Of a stretch of 64,000 nucleotides of DNA, positions 55,166-63,536 are shown in pieces. Location of the stretch: NCBI GenBank assembly GCA_018821535.1, contig JAHJLV010000047.1, positions 1 through 64,000 on the forward strand. Direction: 5' to 3'. Position 1 is the stretch's first letter; each line of letters opens with the position of its first letter. The DNA is from Pseudomonadota bacterium. GTDB taxonomy: Bacteria; Desulfobacterota; Desulfobacteria; Desulfobacterales; Desulfobacteraceae. The notes beneath the pieces are model-generated. The model saw nothing but the letters and a program-made list of their open reading frames with translations, was not told the DNA's origin and searched no databases. Both the position numbers and the translations under genes were made by a program.

Positions 55166-57331
55166 CTACTCGGACCGGATCGGCCGGGTTTCAACACTGT
55201 TTCTGGCATTCAGGCTGCGCTGACATTGCTGGCACAGCAGCCTGTTTTGAACCGCTTTCACCATCCTGCCTGTTTTTGTTTCGATAAACTCCATATACCG
55301 GGTTGACGGCAGGGCTGCACCGCATTCATCACAATACAGAATCTCCTGACTGCTGAGCAGCGTACCGCACAGCTTTAACATTCTTTTTCCATCGGCTTCT
55401 TCAACAACCATGGCCTTGTTCTCGCAATTGGCTGCACAGGCACCGCAAACAATGCATTTTTGTGCTGTTTTTCTGAAATCTGATTTAACCGGATGATCAA
55501 AATCCAGATGCCCCATCTGAAGCGCATCAATTTTCATTTTGTCCCTGCAGACGCTGACGCAATCTCCGCAACGGCGGCAGATATCACACCGCAGACATCG
55601 TCTGGCTTCATCCCGGACTTCCTGTTCTGTATATCCAAGTTCAGCCTGCTGAAACGTGGTTCGCCGGCGATCCACATTCAGCATCTGCATCTTTGGGCGT
55701 TGAAGTGTCATTTTTTCTTCTGCAGACATCTGAACCGGGGGATCGATAGAATGGCGCACCGGAATTTTGGGCATTCGCGGCTGGGGGATATGGTTCAGAT
55801 ACCGGTCAATGGCGTCAGCCGCTCTTTTTCCGCCGCCAATGGCTTCTATCACGGTTGCCGGGCCGGAAACCGCATCTCCTGCTGCAAACACGCCCGGCAT
55901 TGCCGTTTCCATACTGGCATGACTGACTTCAATGGTGCCTCTCTTACTCCAGGTGATCTGGTCAAAAGCTTCAAGCCCGGTATCATCCACATATTGTCCG
56001 ATGGCCCGGATAACAGCATCCGCCTTGATAACAAAATCACTGCCGTCAATGGGCACAGGCACCATCCGGTCTGATTCCGGTTTTTTTACCAGTTCGGCTT
56101 TAATACAGGCAAGGCCTGCTGCACACTGATTTTCTCCGACAATTTTTTTAGGGATGGTCAGAAAGGCGAATTCAACCCCTTCCTCTTCTGCCTGTTCCAG
56201 CTCCTCGATATCTGCCGGCATCTGGTTTCTGGACCGTCTGTATGCGATGGTCACTTTTTGCGCTCCCAGCCTCAGACTGGTGCGTGCCGCATCAATAGCC
56301 ACGTTTCCACCACCGATAATGACCACATTTTTTCCGGGAGCATGCCGGTTGCCCAGGGCCACCTCCCTTAAAAAGGTCACTGCATCCAGAACTCCGCTGA
56401 ACTGTTTTTCACCTTCAATATCCATATCCCAGGATTTATGGGCGCCCACTGCGATAAAAAACGCACTGAACCCGTCTTTTTTCAAATCCTCCAGAGTGAC
56501 ATCTGCTCCGAAACGGGTATTGTAAACAAATTCAACCCCCAGTTTTTCGATCATGGCCACTTCTGTATCAATCACTTCCCTGGGCAGCCGGTAGCGCGGA
56601 ATACCCACCATCAGCATTCCTCCGGGAACCGGCAGTGCTTCAAGCACCTTTACCCCATATCCTCTCAATGCCAGGTAATATGCAGCGGAAAGCCCTCCGG
56701 GGCCTGCACCCACCACACACACTTTTTTGCCATTGAATGGTTTTTTTTCAGGATTTACATAGGCCCGTTCAGACATGGCCCGTTCTGCAGCAAAAGCTTT
56801 TAAAAATTTTATGGACACCGGTGTATCCATCCGGCCCCGTACACACATGATTTCACACGGGCGGGTGCAGACCAGGCCGCAAACCCAGGGCAGCGGGTTG
56901 TCCCGACGGATCACTTCAATGGCCTGGGCATCTTTTCCCTTGGCAATCAGGGATAAGTATGTGGGGATATCAATTCCGGCCGGACATGCCATCTGACAGG
57001 GGGACGGTGCAAGCTTTGAACAGTCATGGGAGGGGCAGTTTCGAGATTCAATATGGCTGATAAAAATCTCACGGTTTTCCTTAAGATTCTTCTTTAATGT
57101 CCGGCCCACTTCCGTGTTGCAGGATGGGGCCTGATATGCTTGATATTCTTCAATCAGGCTGTCGATTGCTGTTAAATGTTCAGTGGTTCCGGCGCCCTCT
57201 GCAATCTCTTCAATCAATTCAAGCAACTGTTCGCATATCCGTCTGTTTCTGGGGTTCGGAAGATTGCCTGTCTCAATTTGCCGGTTCAAGTAGAGAACGG
57301 TCTGTCTTACCGGGCAGATCTGTGTTGCCAT
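55166..57331 (-). CDS. GltD-like NAD(P)H/FAD oxidoreductase with ferredoxin domains
   Basis: A 721-residue protein. After a helical N-terminus, residues 100-170 have the Cys motif of GltD-type proteins (C-P-S-H-D-C, C-Q-M-A-C-P-A-G-I-D). Then FAD motif G-A-G-P-G-G-L-S-A-A, NAD(P) motif G-G-G-N-V-A-I-D-A-A, and A-A-G-D-A-V-S-G-P. From about residue 590 there are 4Fe-4S motifs (C-D-I-C-R-R-C-G-D-C, C-I-V-C-G-A-C-A-A-N-C) and a C-terminal zinc-ribbon-like C-D-E-C...C-Q-Q-C. It should link NAD(P)H to Fe-S carriers, as in NfnB, GltD and related electron-input modules. Its length with added C-terminal domains is unusual. Confidence 0.9.
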   Translation of the reverse strand: MATQICPVRQTVLYLNRQIETGNLPNPRNRRICEQLLELIEEIAEGAGTTEHLTAIDSLIEEYQAYQAPSCNTEVGRTLKKNLKENREIFISHIESRNCPSHDCSKLAPSPCQMACPAGIDIPTYLSLIAKGKDAQAIEVIRRDNPLPWVCGLVCTRPCEIMCVRGRMDTPVSIKFLKAFAAERAMSERAYVNPEKKPFNGKKVCVVGAGPGGLSAAYYLALRGYGVKVLEALPVPGGMLMVGIPRYRLPREVIDTEVAMIEKLGVEFVYNTRFGADVTLEDLKKDGFSAFFIAVGAHKSWDMDIEGEKQFSGVLDAVTFLREVALGNRHAPGKNVVIIGGGNVAIDAARTSLRLGAQKVTIAYRRSRNQMPADIEELEQAEEEGVEFAFLTIPKKIVGENQCAAGLACIKAELVKKPESDRMVPVPIDGSDFVIKADAVIRAIGQYVDDTGLEAFDQITWSKRGTIEVSHASMETAMPGVFAAGDAVSGPATVIEAIGGGKRAADAIDRYLNHIPQPRMPKIPVRHSIDPPVQMSAEEKMTLQRPKMQMLNVDRRRTTFQQAELGYTEQEVRDEARRCLRCDICRRCGDCVSVCRDKMKIDALQMGHLDFDHPVKSDFRKTAQKCIVCGACAANCENKAMVVEEADGKRMLKLCGTLLSSQEILYCDECGAALPSTRYMEFIETKTGRMVKAVQNRLLCQQCQRSLNARNSVETRPIRSE

Positions 57332-57349
57332 AGCTGTCTGTCCTCTTTA

Positions 57350-57865
57350 TTAAAAACTGCTTTTTTCGAGAACAGCCACAGCTTTTGCGTGCCGCTCCCG
57401 ACGGATCTGAGTCATATCTTCCACCCGGCCGAATTTCAGACATCCCGTGGTACATGTGGATACACAGGCCGGCTGAAGACCCTGATCAAGCCTGTCCATG
57501 CAATAGTCACACTTTTCAACTTTTCCGTTTTCCGGATTCCACTGGGGTGCCCCCCAGGGACAGGCAGACACACAGGTTTTACATCCAACACACAAATCCT
57601 TGTCCACAAAAACAATTCCGTCAGAATCTCTTTTGCGCATTGCACCCGTGGGGCAGGCAGACACGCACCAGGGATTCTCGCAATGGAAACACGGCATAAA
57701 AATATAGGAGGTTTTTGGCAACCCGCCAATCATTTTAGGCCCCACCTGGATCACCTGGCAGGGTTTGGGACCGCGGGGCAGTTTTTTATTGACCTTGCAC
57801 TGGATTTCACAGGTATGACAGCCAATGCATTTCTTATTGTCCTGGAACAGATAGTATTTGCTCAT
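57350..57865 (-). CDS. PsrB/PhsB-like 4Fe-4S ferredoxin subunit
   Basis: A 171-residue electron-transfer protein with four Cys clusters (C-I-G-C-H-T-C-E-I-Q-C, C-F-H-C...C-V-S-A-C-P, C-V-G-C-K-T-C-V-S-A-C-P, C-D-Y-C...C-V-S-T-C), the pattern of PsrB/DmsB subunits that carry electrons to a Mo-bisPGD catalytic subunit. It has no Tat signal and no membrane anchor gene follows, so the complex is probably cytoplasmic. It is the first gene of the long minus-strand operon and lies divergent from the molybdoenzyme gene. Confidence 0.93.
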   Translation of the reverse strand: MSKYYLFQDNKKCIGCHTCEIQCKVNKKLPRGPKPCQVIQVGPKMIGGLPKTSYIFMPCFHCENPWCVSACPTGAMRKRDSDGIVFVDKDLCVGCKTCVSACPWGAPQWNPENGKVEKCDYCMDRLDQGLQPACVSTCTTGCLKFGRVEDMTQIRRERHAKAVAVLEKSSF

Positions 57866-57910
57866 TCAAGTCTCCCAAGCGATTATGTCACAACCCTTTT
57901 CCTGAGTATT

Positions 57911-57926
57911 AGCGAAAGGTGTGCCA
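57911..57926 (-). promoter_or_regulatory. Sigma-54 promoter of the minus-strand redox operon
   Basis: Minus strand TGGCACACCTTTCGCT matches TGGCAC-R-N4-TTGC-W at 11 of 12 positions, with GG-N10-GC spacing. It lies 46 nt upstream of the ferredoxin gene, giving a transcription start near 57900. Confidence 0.75.
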
Positions 57927-58045
57927 GAAATTTCATTTTATATAAAAGGCCAGATGTAAATCATATAACTATATAGAATTATAAACTATTCACATAAAAA
58001 TATACCCGCATTTTCTGTTCAATATCCAAAGCTTTTTTTAATTTC

Positions 58046-58067
58046 GGCGCAATAAAAATCTTGCACC
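58046..58067. promoter_or_regulatory. Inverted repeat, candidate activator site
   Basis: GGCGCAA (58046-58052) and TTGCACC (58061-58067) are inverted repeats with one mismatch and an 8-nt spacer. It sits about 150 nt from both divergent sigma-54 starts, the usual place for enhancer-binding sites. Confidence 0.45.
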
Positions 58068-58080
58068 GCAATCAAAACCT

Positions 58081-58096
58081 GCAGTAATTTTACTGC
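58081..58096. promoter_or_regulatory. Palindrome, candidate activator site
   Basis: GCAGTAATTTTACTGC has perfect seven-base arms around a two-base centre. Together with the repeat at 58046-58067 it lies between the two sigma-54 promoters, so it may be a shared binding site for the Fis-type HTH of the regulator at 48834-50237. Confidence 0.5.
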
Positions 58097-58135
58097 GTTT
58101 TATCTTCTATTTTTCGTAACTTTTTTCAACACCCT

Positions 58136-58187
58136 CACCTTTTTTAAATAATTATGATATATTTTCAAATACTTACACCTTTTTTAA
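58136..58187 (+). repeat. Two direct repeats 40 bp apart
   Basis: CACCTTTTTTAAA occurs at 58136-58148 and again at 58176-58188 (exact in 13 bases), about four helical turns apart, just upstream of the sigma-54 promoter. The rest of 57866-58265 is A/T-rich with no gene. Confidence 0.55.
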
Positions 58188-58202
58188 ACAACATATTTAA
58201 AC

Positions 58203-58218
58203 TGGTACGATTCTGGCT
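58203..58218 (+). promoter_or_regulatory. Sigma-54 promoter of the molybdoenzyme gene
   Basis: TGGTACGATTCTGGCT fits TGGCAC-R-N4-TTGC-W at 10 of 12 positions and has the GG-N10-GC spacing (GG 58204-58205, GC 58216-58217). The start codon is 48 nt downstream of it. TTTTAGGAGATCCCAT precedes the ATG as ribosome-binding site. Confidence 0.65.
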
Positions 58219-58265
58219 TAATATGGATAAAAAAAGACGATGGCAATAATTTTAGGAGATCCCAT

Positions 58266-60350
58266 ATGACAAAGCATTCTGTATACAGTGTCTGCGGTAT
58301 GTGCACTGTCCGCTGCCCAATCAAGGTAGAAGTTTCAAACGGACATGTTGATTTTATTGCAGGCAACCCCTTTGTTCCGGCCATGAAAGGCGCTGTATGC
58401 CCGAGAGGAGCTGCCGGCACCGGATTGATATATGACAGTGAACGCCCCCAGACCCCGTTAATCCGTGAAGGCAAAAGAGGAGAAGGCAAATGGAAAAAAG
58501 CCACCTGGGATGAAGCCCTGGACTACGTTGCAGATAAATTGAACAAGATTAAAAACAAATATGGCGCACGGTCCATCGCATTTACAGACCGGGGCGGTCC
58601 GTTCAGAGATTTCCACAGGGCATTTTTAAGGGGACTTGGCACACCCAATTACAATAATCATGATTCATCCTGCGCACGGAATGTCCAGCACGCTGCCCTT
58701 TCGCTCACGGGCATGGGAAGAAAGGCCGTGGCTTACGATTTAAAAAACAGCAAACATGTTGTTCTGCAGTTCAGAAATATTTTTGAAGCCATCAATGTAC
58801 AGGAAGTCAACAACCTGATGGATGCAATGGAAAACGGATGCCGCTTAAGCGTCATTGACATCCGCTCAAACGTTTCCGCCTACAAAGCCCATAATTTCAT
58901 GAAAATAAGACCGGGAACAGATTATGCATTCAATCTGGCAGTGATCCATGAGATTATTTCCACCCGGGTTTTTGACCCGAAATTTGTGCAAAAACATATT
59001 GAAGGTTTTAAAGCGCTTGAAGAATTTGTGGCCCGATACACACCGGAATGGGCCCAGGAAGAAACCGGAATCAGTGCAGACCAGCTACGGGCTTTTGTCA
59101 AGGAACTTGCCCAGGCAGCGCCAGCTGTAATCTGGCATCCGGGCTGGATGGCAGCACGATATACAGATTCATTTTATATCTGCCGCTCTATCTATATTAT
59201 CAATGCCCTTCTTGGAACATACGGCGCAAAGGGCGGGCTGCCATTTGTCAGAAAACCCGGAGATGTCGGACGAAAAGATCTTAAAAGCTTCATGGATCTG
59301 TACCCGAAACCCAGTGAAAAAAGGGCGGACGGTGTGGGTTGGAAATACAAGCATTTTGAAGAAGGTCCCGGTCTTGCGCATCTTCTGTATGAAGCCATGG
59401 AAAGCCAGGAACCTTACCCGGTTAAAGGGTATATTGCATTTCGCCATGATCCGCTGACGGGATATCCGGAACCAGACCGCCTGAAAAAAATGTGGGATAA
59501 ACTGGAGCTACTGGTTTCCGTGACATTCAGCTGGTCAGATACTGCCTGGCATTCAGATGTAATTCTGCCCCTGTCGCCATATCTTGAACGGGAAAGCATC
59601 ATTGCGACCAAAAACGCTTTAAAGCCGCAGTTTTTTGTCCGGCACAGAGCAGTTGCACCCTGCTATGATACCAAAGCGGACTGGGAGATCATCTCAGGTC
59701 TTGCCAGACGTATGAACCTGCCGGAACTTGCTTTTGATTCCATTGAGGATATATGGAATTTTCAGTTGAAAGACACCGGTGTCCACATTTCCGATTTTGA
59801 TAAAACCGGCATGGTTGATCTGGCTTCTGCTCCCCGATACCTTGACTTTGATGAAATTAAATTCAAAACCCCCAGCGGCAAGTTTGAGATCATCTCAAAA
59901 AAACTGGAAGACAATAAAATTCCATCTCTTAAACCCTATGTATCTGCAAAAAATCCAGGCAAGGATCAGTTTCGCTTAACTTTTGGCAGGTGCGCACTCC
60001 ATACCCAGGGACATACCGTCAACAACCCCATGCTGTTTGAGCAGATGCCGGAAAATGTTCTATGGATACATACACAACGGGCCTCAGCCCTTGGAATTTT
60101 AGATGGTGACACTGTTAATGTGACTCAAAACAATTATACTGAAAGCATTAAAGCCAAAGTGACGGACTTTATTCATCCGGAAGCGGTTTTCGTGATCCAC
60201 GGATTTGGCCACCGTCTGAATGTGGAAAGCCGGGCCTTTAATAAAGGCCTTGCAGACAACAAATTCATGGCTGGCGGGATGAAAATCTGGGACCAGGCCG
60301 GTGGCGCCATTGCCTATCAGGAACATTTTGTTTCAGTCAAAAAGGCATAA
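58266..60350 (+). CDS. Cytoplasmic molybdopterin oxidoreductase (PsrA/PhsA/FdhA-like)
   Basis: A 694-residue DMSO-reductase-family catalytic subunit. It starts straight into the 4Fe-4S motif (Cys10, Cys13, Cys17, Cys45) with no Tat signal, so it stays in the cytoplasm. The Mo-ligand position is Cys136 in N-H-D-S-S-C-A-R-N, as in thiosulfate/polysulfide reductases; it is not Sec. Typical motifs V-C-P-R-G, W-D-E-A-L, R-P-G-T-D and P-S-G-K-F-E are present; the C-terminal cofactor domain ends with G-G-A-I-A-Y-Q-E. Partners are the divergent ferredoxin and flavin genes. Substrate cannot be named: a sulfur compound, formate or another small oxyanion are possible. Confidence 0.92.
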   Translation: MTKHSVYSVCGMCTVRCPIKVEVSNGHVDFIAGNPFVPAMKGAVCPRGAAGTGLIYDSERPQTPLIREGKRGEGKWKKATWDEALDYVADKLNKIKNKYGARSIAFTDRGGPFRDFHRAFLRGLGTPNYNNHDSSCARNVQHAALSLTGMGRKAVAYDLKNSKHVVLQFRNIFEAINVQEVNNLMDAMENGCRLSVIDIRSNVSAYKAHNFMKIRPGTDYAFNLAVIHEIISTRVFDPKFVQKHIEGFKALEEFVARYTPEWAQEETGISADQLRAFVKELAQAAPAVIWHPGWMAARYTDSFYICRSIYIINALLGTYGAKGGLPFVRKPGDVGRKDLKSFMDLYPKPSEKRADGVGWKYKHFEEGPGLAHLLYEAMESQEPYPVKGYIAFRHDPLTGYPEPDRLKKMWDKLELLVSVTFSWSDTAWHSDVILPLSPYLERESIIATKNALKPQFFVRHRAVAPCYDTKADWEIISGLARRMNLPELAFDSIEDIWNFQLKDTGVHISDFDKTGMVDLASAPRYLDFDEIKFKTPSGKFEIISKKLEDNKIPSLKPYVSAKNPGKDQFRLTFGRCALHTQGHTVNNPMLFEQMPENVLWIHTQRASALGILDGDTVNVTQNNYTESIKAKVTDFIHPEAVFVIHGFGHRLNVESRAFNKGLADNKFMAGGMKIWDQAGGAIAYQEHFVSVKKA

Positions 60351-60376
60351 AAACTCAAATACACTTTAGAACGGCC

Positions 60377-60404
60377 GGGGGAAACCCATCAGGGCTATCC
60401 CCCC
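60377..60404 (+). other. G/C-rich nested hairpin of unknown role
   Basis: GGGGG-AAA-CCC-ATCA-GGG-CTAT-CCCCC: an inner three-bp stem inside an outer five-bp stem with an asymmetric internal loop. It lies 27 nt after the molybdoenzyme stop without a U-run. It may be a transcript end or a structured leader of the next gene; it does not match a riboswitch I recognise. Confidence 0.4.
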
Positions 60405-60435
60405 AGGCAACAATCTTCTTCAAATCTGCAAAGAT

Positions 60436-60465
60436 ATCATTATTCTTCTCATCATTATTCTTCTT
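60436..60465 (+). repeat. 15-bp tandem duplication
   Basis: ATCATTATTCTTCTC is followed immediately by ATCATTATTCTTCTT, 14 of 15 bases identical, in the 246-nt gap before the GGDEF/EAL gene. The rest of that gap shows no gene. Confidence 0.7.
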
Positions 60466-60596
60466 ATCCAGGCTAAACAAGTCGTAACCTGTTTCTCATC
60501 TATTTCTAACATTCAGTTGGTAAAAATATGCCTAAAATATGCGTTTATGGTTAAGAACAGATTAGATTTGCTTTAAATAAAAAGGTTTTCAATAAT

Positions 60597-63422
60597 ATGA
60601 AATATCTGAAAACGGTGTGGAATGTCCGGTTGCGCTATCTCATCGGCTTAAGCACCATAGCCCTGCTGGTAACAGCATCCTTTATTACCATGCAGCATGT
60701 TGTTTCAAAACAGAAGGATTTTTCCAGGCTTGTTAATCTTGCCGGACATCAGGCCGGGCTATGCAACCGGATTGCGTATTTTGTCAGCATCATGGCGGTA
60801 ACCGATGAAGAGGCTGAATTCAACATAGCACGGGCTCAGGTCGGCCGAGGCATGAACAAGATGAAAACTGTTCACCACCAGCTTCGAAACGGTGATCCGG
60901 AAAACGGAATTCCATATGTCACAAATACACTTCTGAACACCATCTATGGCGACAGTATGGGGCTTGATATGGCGATAACACGGTTTCTTGACCGTGTAAA
61001 AATCGCCTATGACAGGGATATGGAATCCTTCAATACCGGATCAGCAGCATATATATATGTTACCACCTATGGGCCGCATGTTCTTGAGCCGCTGCTTGAT
61101 GCGGCTGTTGATGAATATGAAAATATCGGTCGACAGGCAATTGTACAGATTGAACGGTTTGAACTGATCATCTGGCTTTTCGCCCTGTTTGTGCTTTTAC
61201 TGGAATTCGGATTCATTTTCAGACCTTTGGAAAAAAATGTTAAAAAAACATTGATCTCTCTTGAATCCTCTTTGTCTGACCTGGATAAAACCCAGCAAAG
61301 ACTGCTGGCAGCCCAGAAAATGGCTTTGATCGGAGACTGGGAGCTTGATCTTCAGACCGGGGAATTAACCTGGTCGGACCAGGTATATGATATTCACGGC
61401 ATAGACCCTGAAAAAAAAATCATGACATTTGAATCTTCATTAAACCAGATCCATCCTGAAGACCGCGGGATGGTCGCCTCAATACTTTTGGATATGGGCC
61501 CGGACACTCTGTCCAGCGATATGGAATACAGGGTTATCCGTGCCGATGGCGGTGAACGCCTGGTGTATCAACAGGCAATGGCCATGACAGATAAAAGCGG
61601 AAAGCTTGAAAAAATCTCAGGCACCCTCCAGGACATCACGGAACGCAAAACCCTGTCCACGCGGCTGGAAAAGCTGTCTGAACATATTCCAGGATTCATT
61701 TTTCAATTTCATGTTGAAGCCAACGGCAACTCCTGCTTTCCATATGCAGGAAAAGGAATTATTGACACCTGCGGCATAACGCCTTCCCAAATCAAGAATG
61801 ATGCAAAATCCCTGTTGAATCTTTACCATGATGAAGACCGGGATCGGGTAAAAAACAATATAAACCGCGCAGGAGAACTGAAAACAAACTGGAGCGACCA
61901 GTTTCGCATTCATCATCCACAAAAGGGACTGGTCTGGCTGGAAGGACATGCAACACCCGAACCCTTGAGTGACGGCAGCACGCAATGGTATGGATATATA
62001 TGGGATATTACACAACGGCAGCAGGCGGAAAACCAGATTCGCAGACTGGCCCTTTATGACCCGCTGACCGGCCTTGCAAACCGCCGGCTTTTAAAAGACC
62101 GTATTGCCCATGCCATTGCCACCTCAAGACGCAATCTCAATTATGGTGCCATTATCATGCTGGATATGGATAATTTTAAGAATCTGAATGACACCAAGGG
62201 ACATAACGTCGGAGATGCCCTTTTGATAGAGGTGGCCAAACGGCTTACAACCTGTGTCCGGGAGACAGATACCATTGCCCGGCTGGGGGGTGATGAATTT
62301 GTTGTGGTTCTTGAATGGCTTGCCGGTGAAAAAGAAAAAGCGCATGAAAAAGCCATGGAAGTGGCACAGAAAATTCGAAAATCATTAAAGGAAAATTATG
62401 TTTTATCGGACCAGTCCCATATACATCATGCCAGTGCCTCAGTGGGTGTTGCACTCTTCAAGGGAGGGCTTAAAGACGTCAGTGAACTGCTCAAACGGGC
62501 TGATGTGGCCATGTATGAAGCCAAGGATCTGGGAAGAAACCGGGTTTGCTTTTACAACGAGGTCAGACAAGCTGTTATTGACAAAAACAGCAAGCTGGCC
62601 CACGATATGCAGCTGGCCATAAACAATCAGGAATTTGAGCTTTTCCTTCAGCCCCAGGTGGATGCCCAAGGCAGACTTTGCAGTGCGGAAGCGCTGATCC
62701 GGTGGATGCCTCCGGGAAAAGATCCTGTATCTCCGGGTGCTTTTATCCCGGTTGCCGAAAGCACCGGGCTGATCATTCCAATCGGGGAATGGGTTCTGGA
62801 AACAGCCTGCTCGTATCTTTTAAACCTTTCCTCGGGCAGTTTGCCGGAGGATTTTTCCATTGCCGTGAATATCAGTGCCCGCCAGCTTAATGACGACCTG
62901 TTTATTGAAAAAGTCAGAAAGATTATTACTGAAAAAAAAGTAGACACCAGAAGGCTGAAGTTTGAATTAACAGAAACCAGCCTGGTTCAGGATCTTCATC
63001 GGGGCAATGCTATCCTTACTGAACTTCGGGACATGGGCCTGAGCATTGAACTGGATGATTTCGGGACCGGATATTCGTCGCTGAATGCATTGAACAACCT
63101 GCCGCTGAATACCCTCAAAATAGACCGTTCACTGGTAAACGGGGTTGAATCGGACAAGTCCAGCAGTGCCATTGTCCGTGCCGTGATTGCCATGGCAAAA
63201 GCCATGTCTCTGACAACGATTGCAGAAGGGGTTGAAACCCAATTTCAACGCGATTTTCTAATTTCTGAAGGGTGCGATATCCTGCAGGGATTTCTTTATG
63301 CCCGTCCCATGCCCTATGATGATTTTATAAAATTCGTTGAAAATTATAATCCGACGTTTGAAACCCTGCCAGATCAAAAAGATATTTCACCGATCTGTCA
63401 TGCTTCTTCCTGTTCTGCATAA
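60597..63422 (+). CDS. Membrane c-di-GMP signalling protein (sensor-PAS-PAS-GGDEF-EAL)
   Basis: A 941-residue protein. Transmembrane helix near residues 14-32, a periplasmic PilJ/NarX-like helical sensor (L-V-N-L-A-G-H-Q-A-G-L-C-N-R-I), second helix around 195-215 and coiled coil; two PAS domains (I-G-D-W-E-L-D-L...; I-P-G-F-I-F-Q-F...). GGDEF domain is catalytic (R-L-G-G-D-E-F-V-V-V), EAL domain has A-E-A-L-I-R-W, E-L-T-E-T-S and D-D-F-G-T-G-Y-S-S, so it may both make and break c-di-GMP. It is not obviously part of the redox operon and starts after an A/T-rich leader with weak ribosome-binding site. Confidence 0.95.
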   Translation: MKYLKTVWNVRLRYLIGLSTIALLVTASFITMQHVVSKQKDFSRLVNLAGHQAGLCNRIAYFVSIMAVTDEEAEFNIARAQVGRGMNKMKTVHHQLRNGDPENGIPYVTNTLLNTIYGDSMGLDMAITRFLDRVKIAYDRDMESFNTGSAAYIYVTTYGPHVLEPLLDAAVDEYENIGRQAIVQIERFELIIWLFALFVLLLEFGFIFRPLEKNVKKTLISLESSLSDLDKTQQRLLAAQKMALIGDWELDLQTGELTWSDQVYDIHGIDPEKKIMTFESSLNQIHPEDRGMVASILLDMGPDTLSSDMEYRVIRADGGERLVYQQAMAMTDKSGKLEKISGTLQDITERKTLSTRLEKLSEHIPGFIFQFHVEANGNSCFPYAGKGIIDTCGITPSQIKNDAKSLLNLYHDEDRDRVKNNINRAGELKTNWSDQFRIHHPQKGLVWLEGHATPEPLSDGSTQWYGYIWDITQRQQAENQIRRLALYDPLTGLANRRLLKDRIAHAIATSRRNLNYGAIIMLDMDNFKNLNDTKGHNVGDALLIEVAKRLTTCVRETDTIARLGGDEFVVVLEWLAGEKEKAHEKAMEVAQKIRKSLKENYVLSDQSHIHHASASVGVALFKGGLKDVSELLKRADVAMYEAKDLGRNRVCFYNEVRQAVIDKNSKLAHDMQLAINNQEFELFLQPQVDAQGRLCSAEALIRWMPPGKDPVSPGAFIPVAESTGLIIPIGEWVLETACSYLLNLSSGSLPEDFSIAVNISARQLNDDLFIEKVRKIITEKKVDTRRLKFELTETSLVQDLHRGNAILTELRDMGLSIELDDFGTGYSSLNALNNLPLNTLKIDRSLVNGVESDKSSSAIVRAVIAMAKAMSLTTIAEGVETQFQRDFLISEGCDILQGFLYARPMPYDDFIKFVENYNPTFETLPDQKDISPICHASSCSA

Positions 63423-63536
63423 AAAAACAGGCTGAAAATAATATTTCTGCATTGATCTTTTAAAAAGATGCTTATCTTTGTGCCTTGAGTTCTAAAAGCA
63501 ACTTCACCTTTTAACAGAATTTAACACAGGCACATC

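Noticed and set aside
58266..60350. Selenocysteine in the molybdoenzyme
   Set aside because: The metal-ligand position is a Cys codon and the frame contains no TGA.
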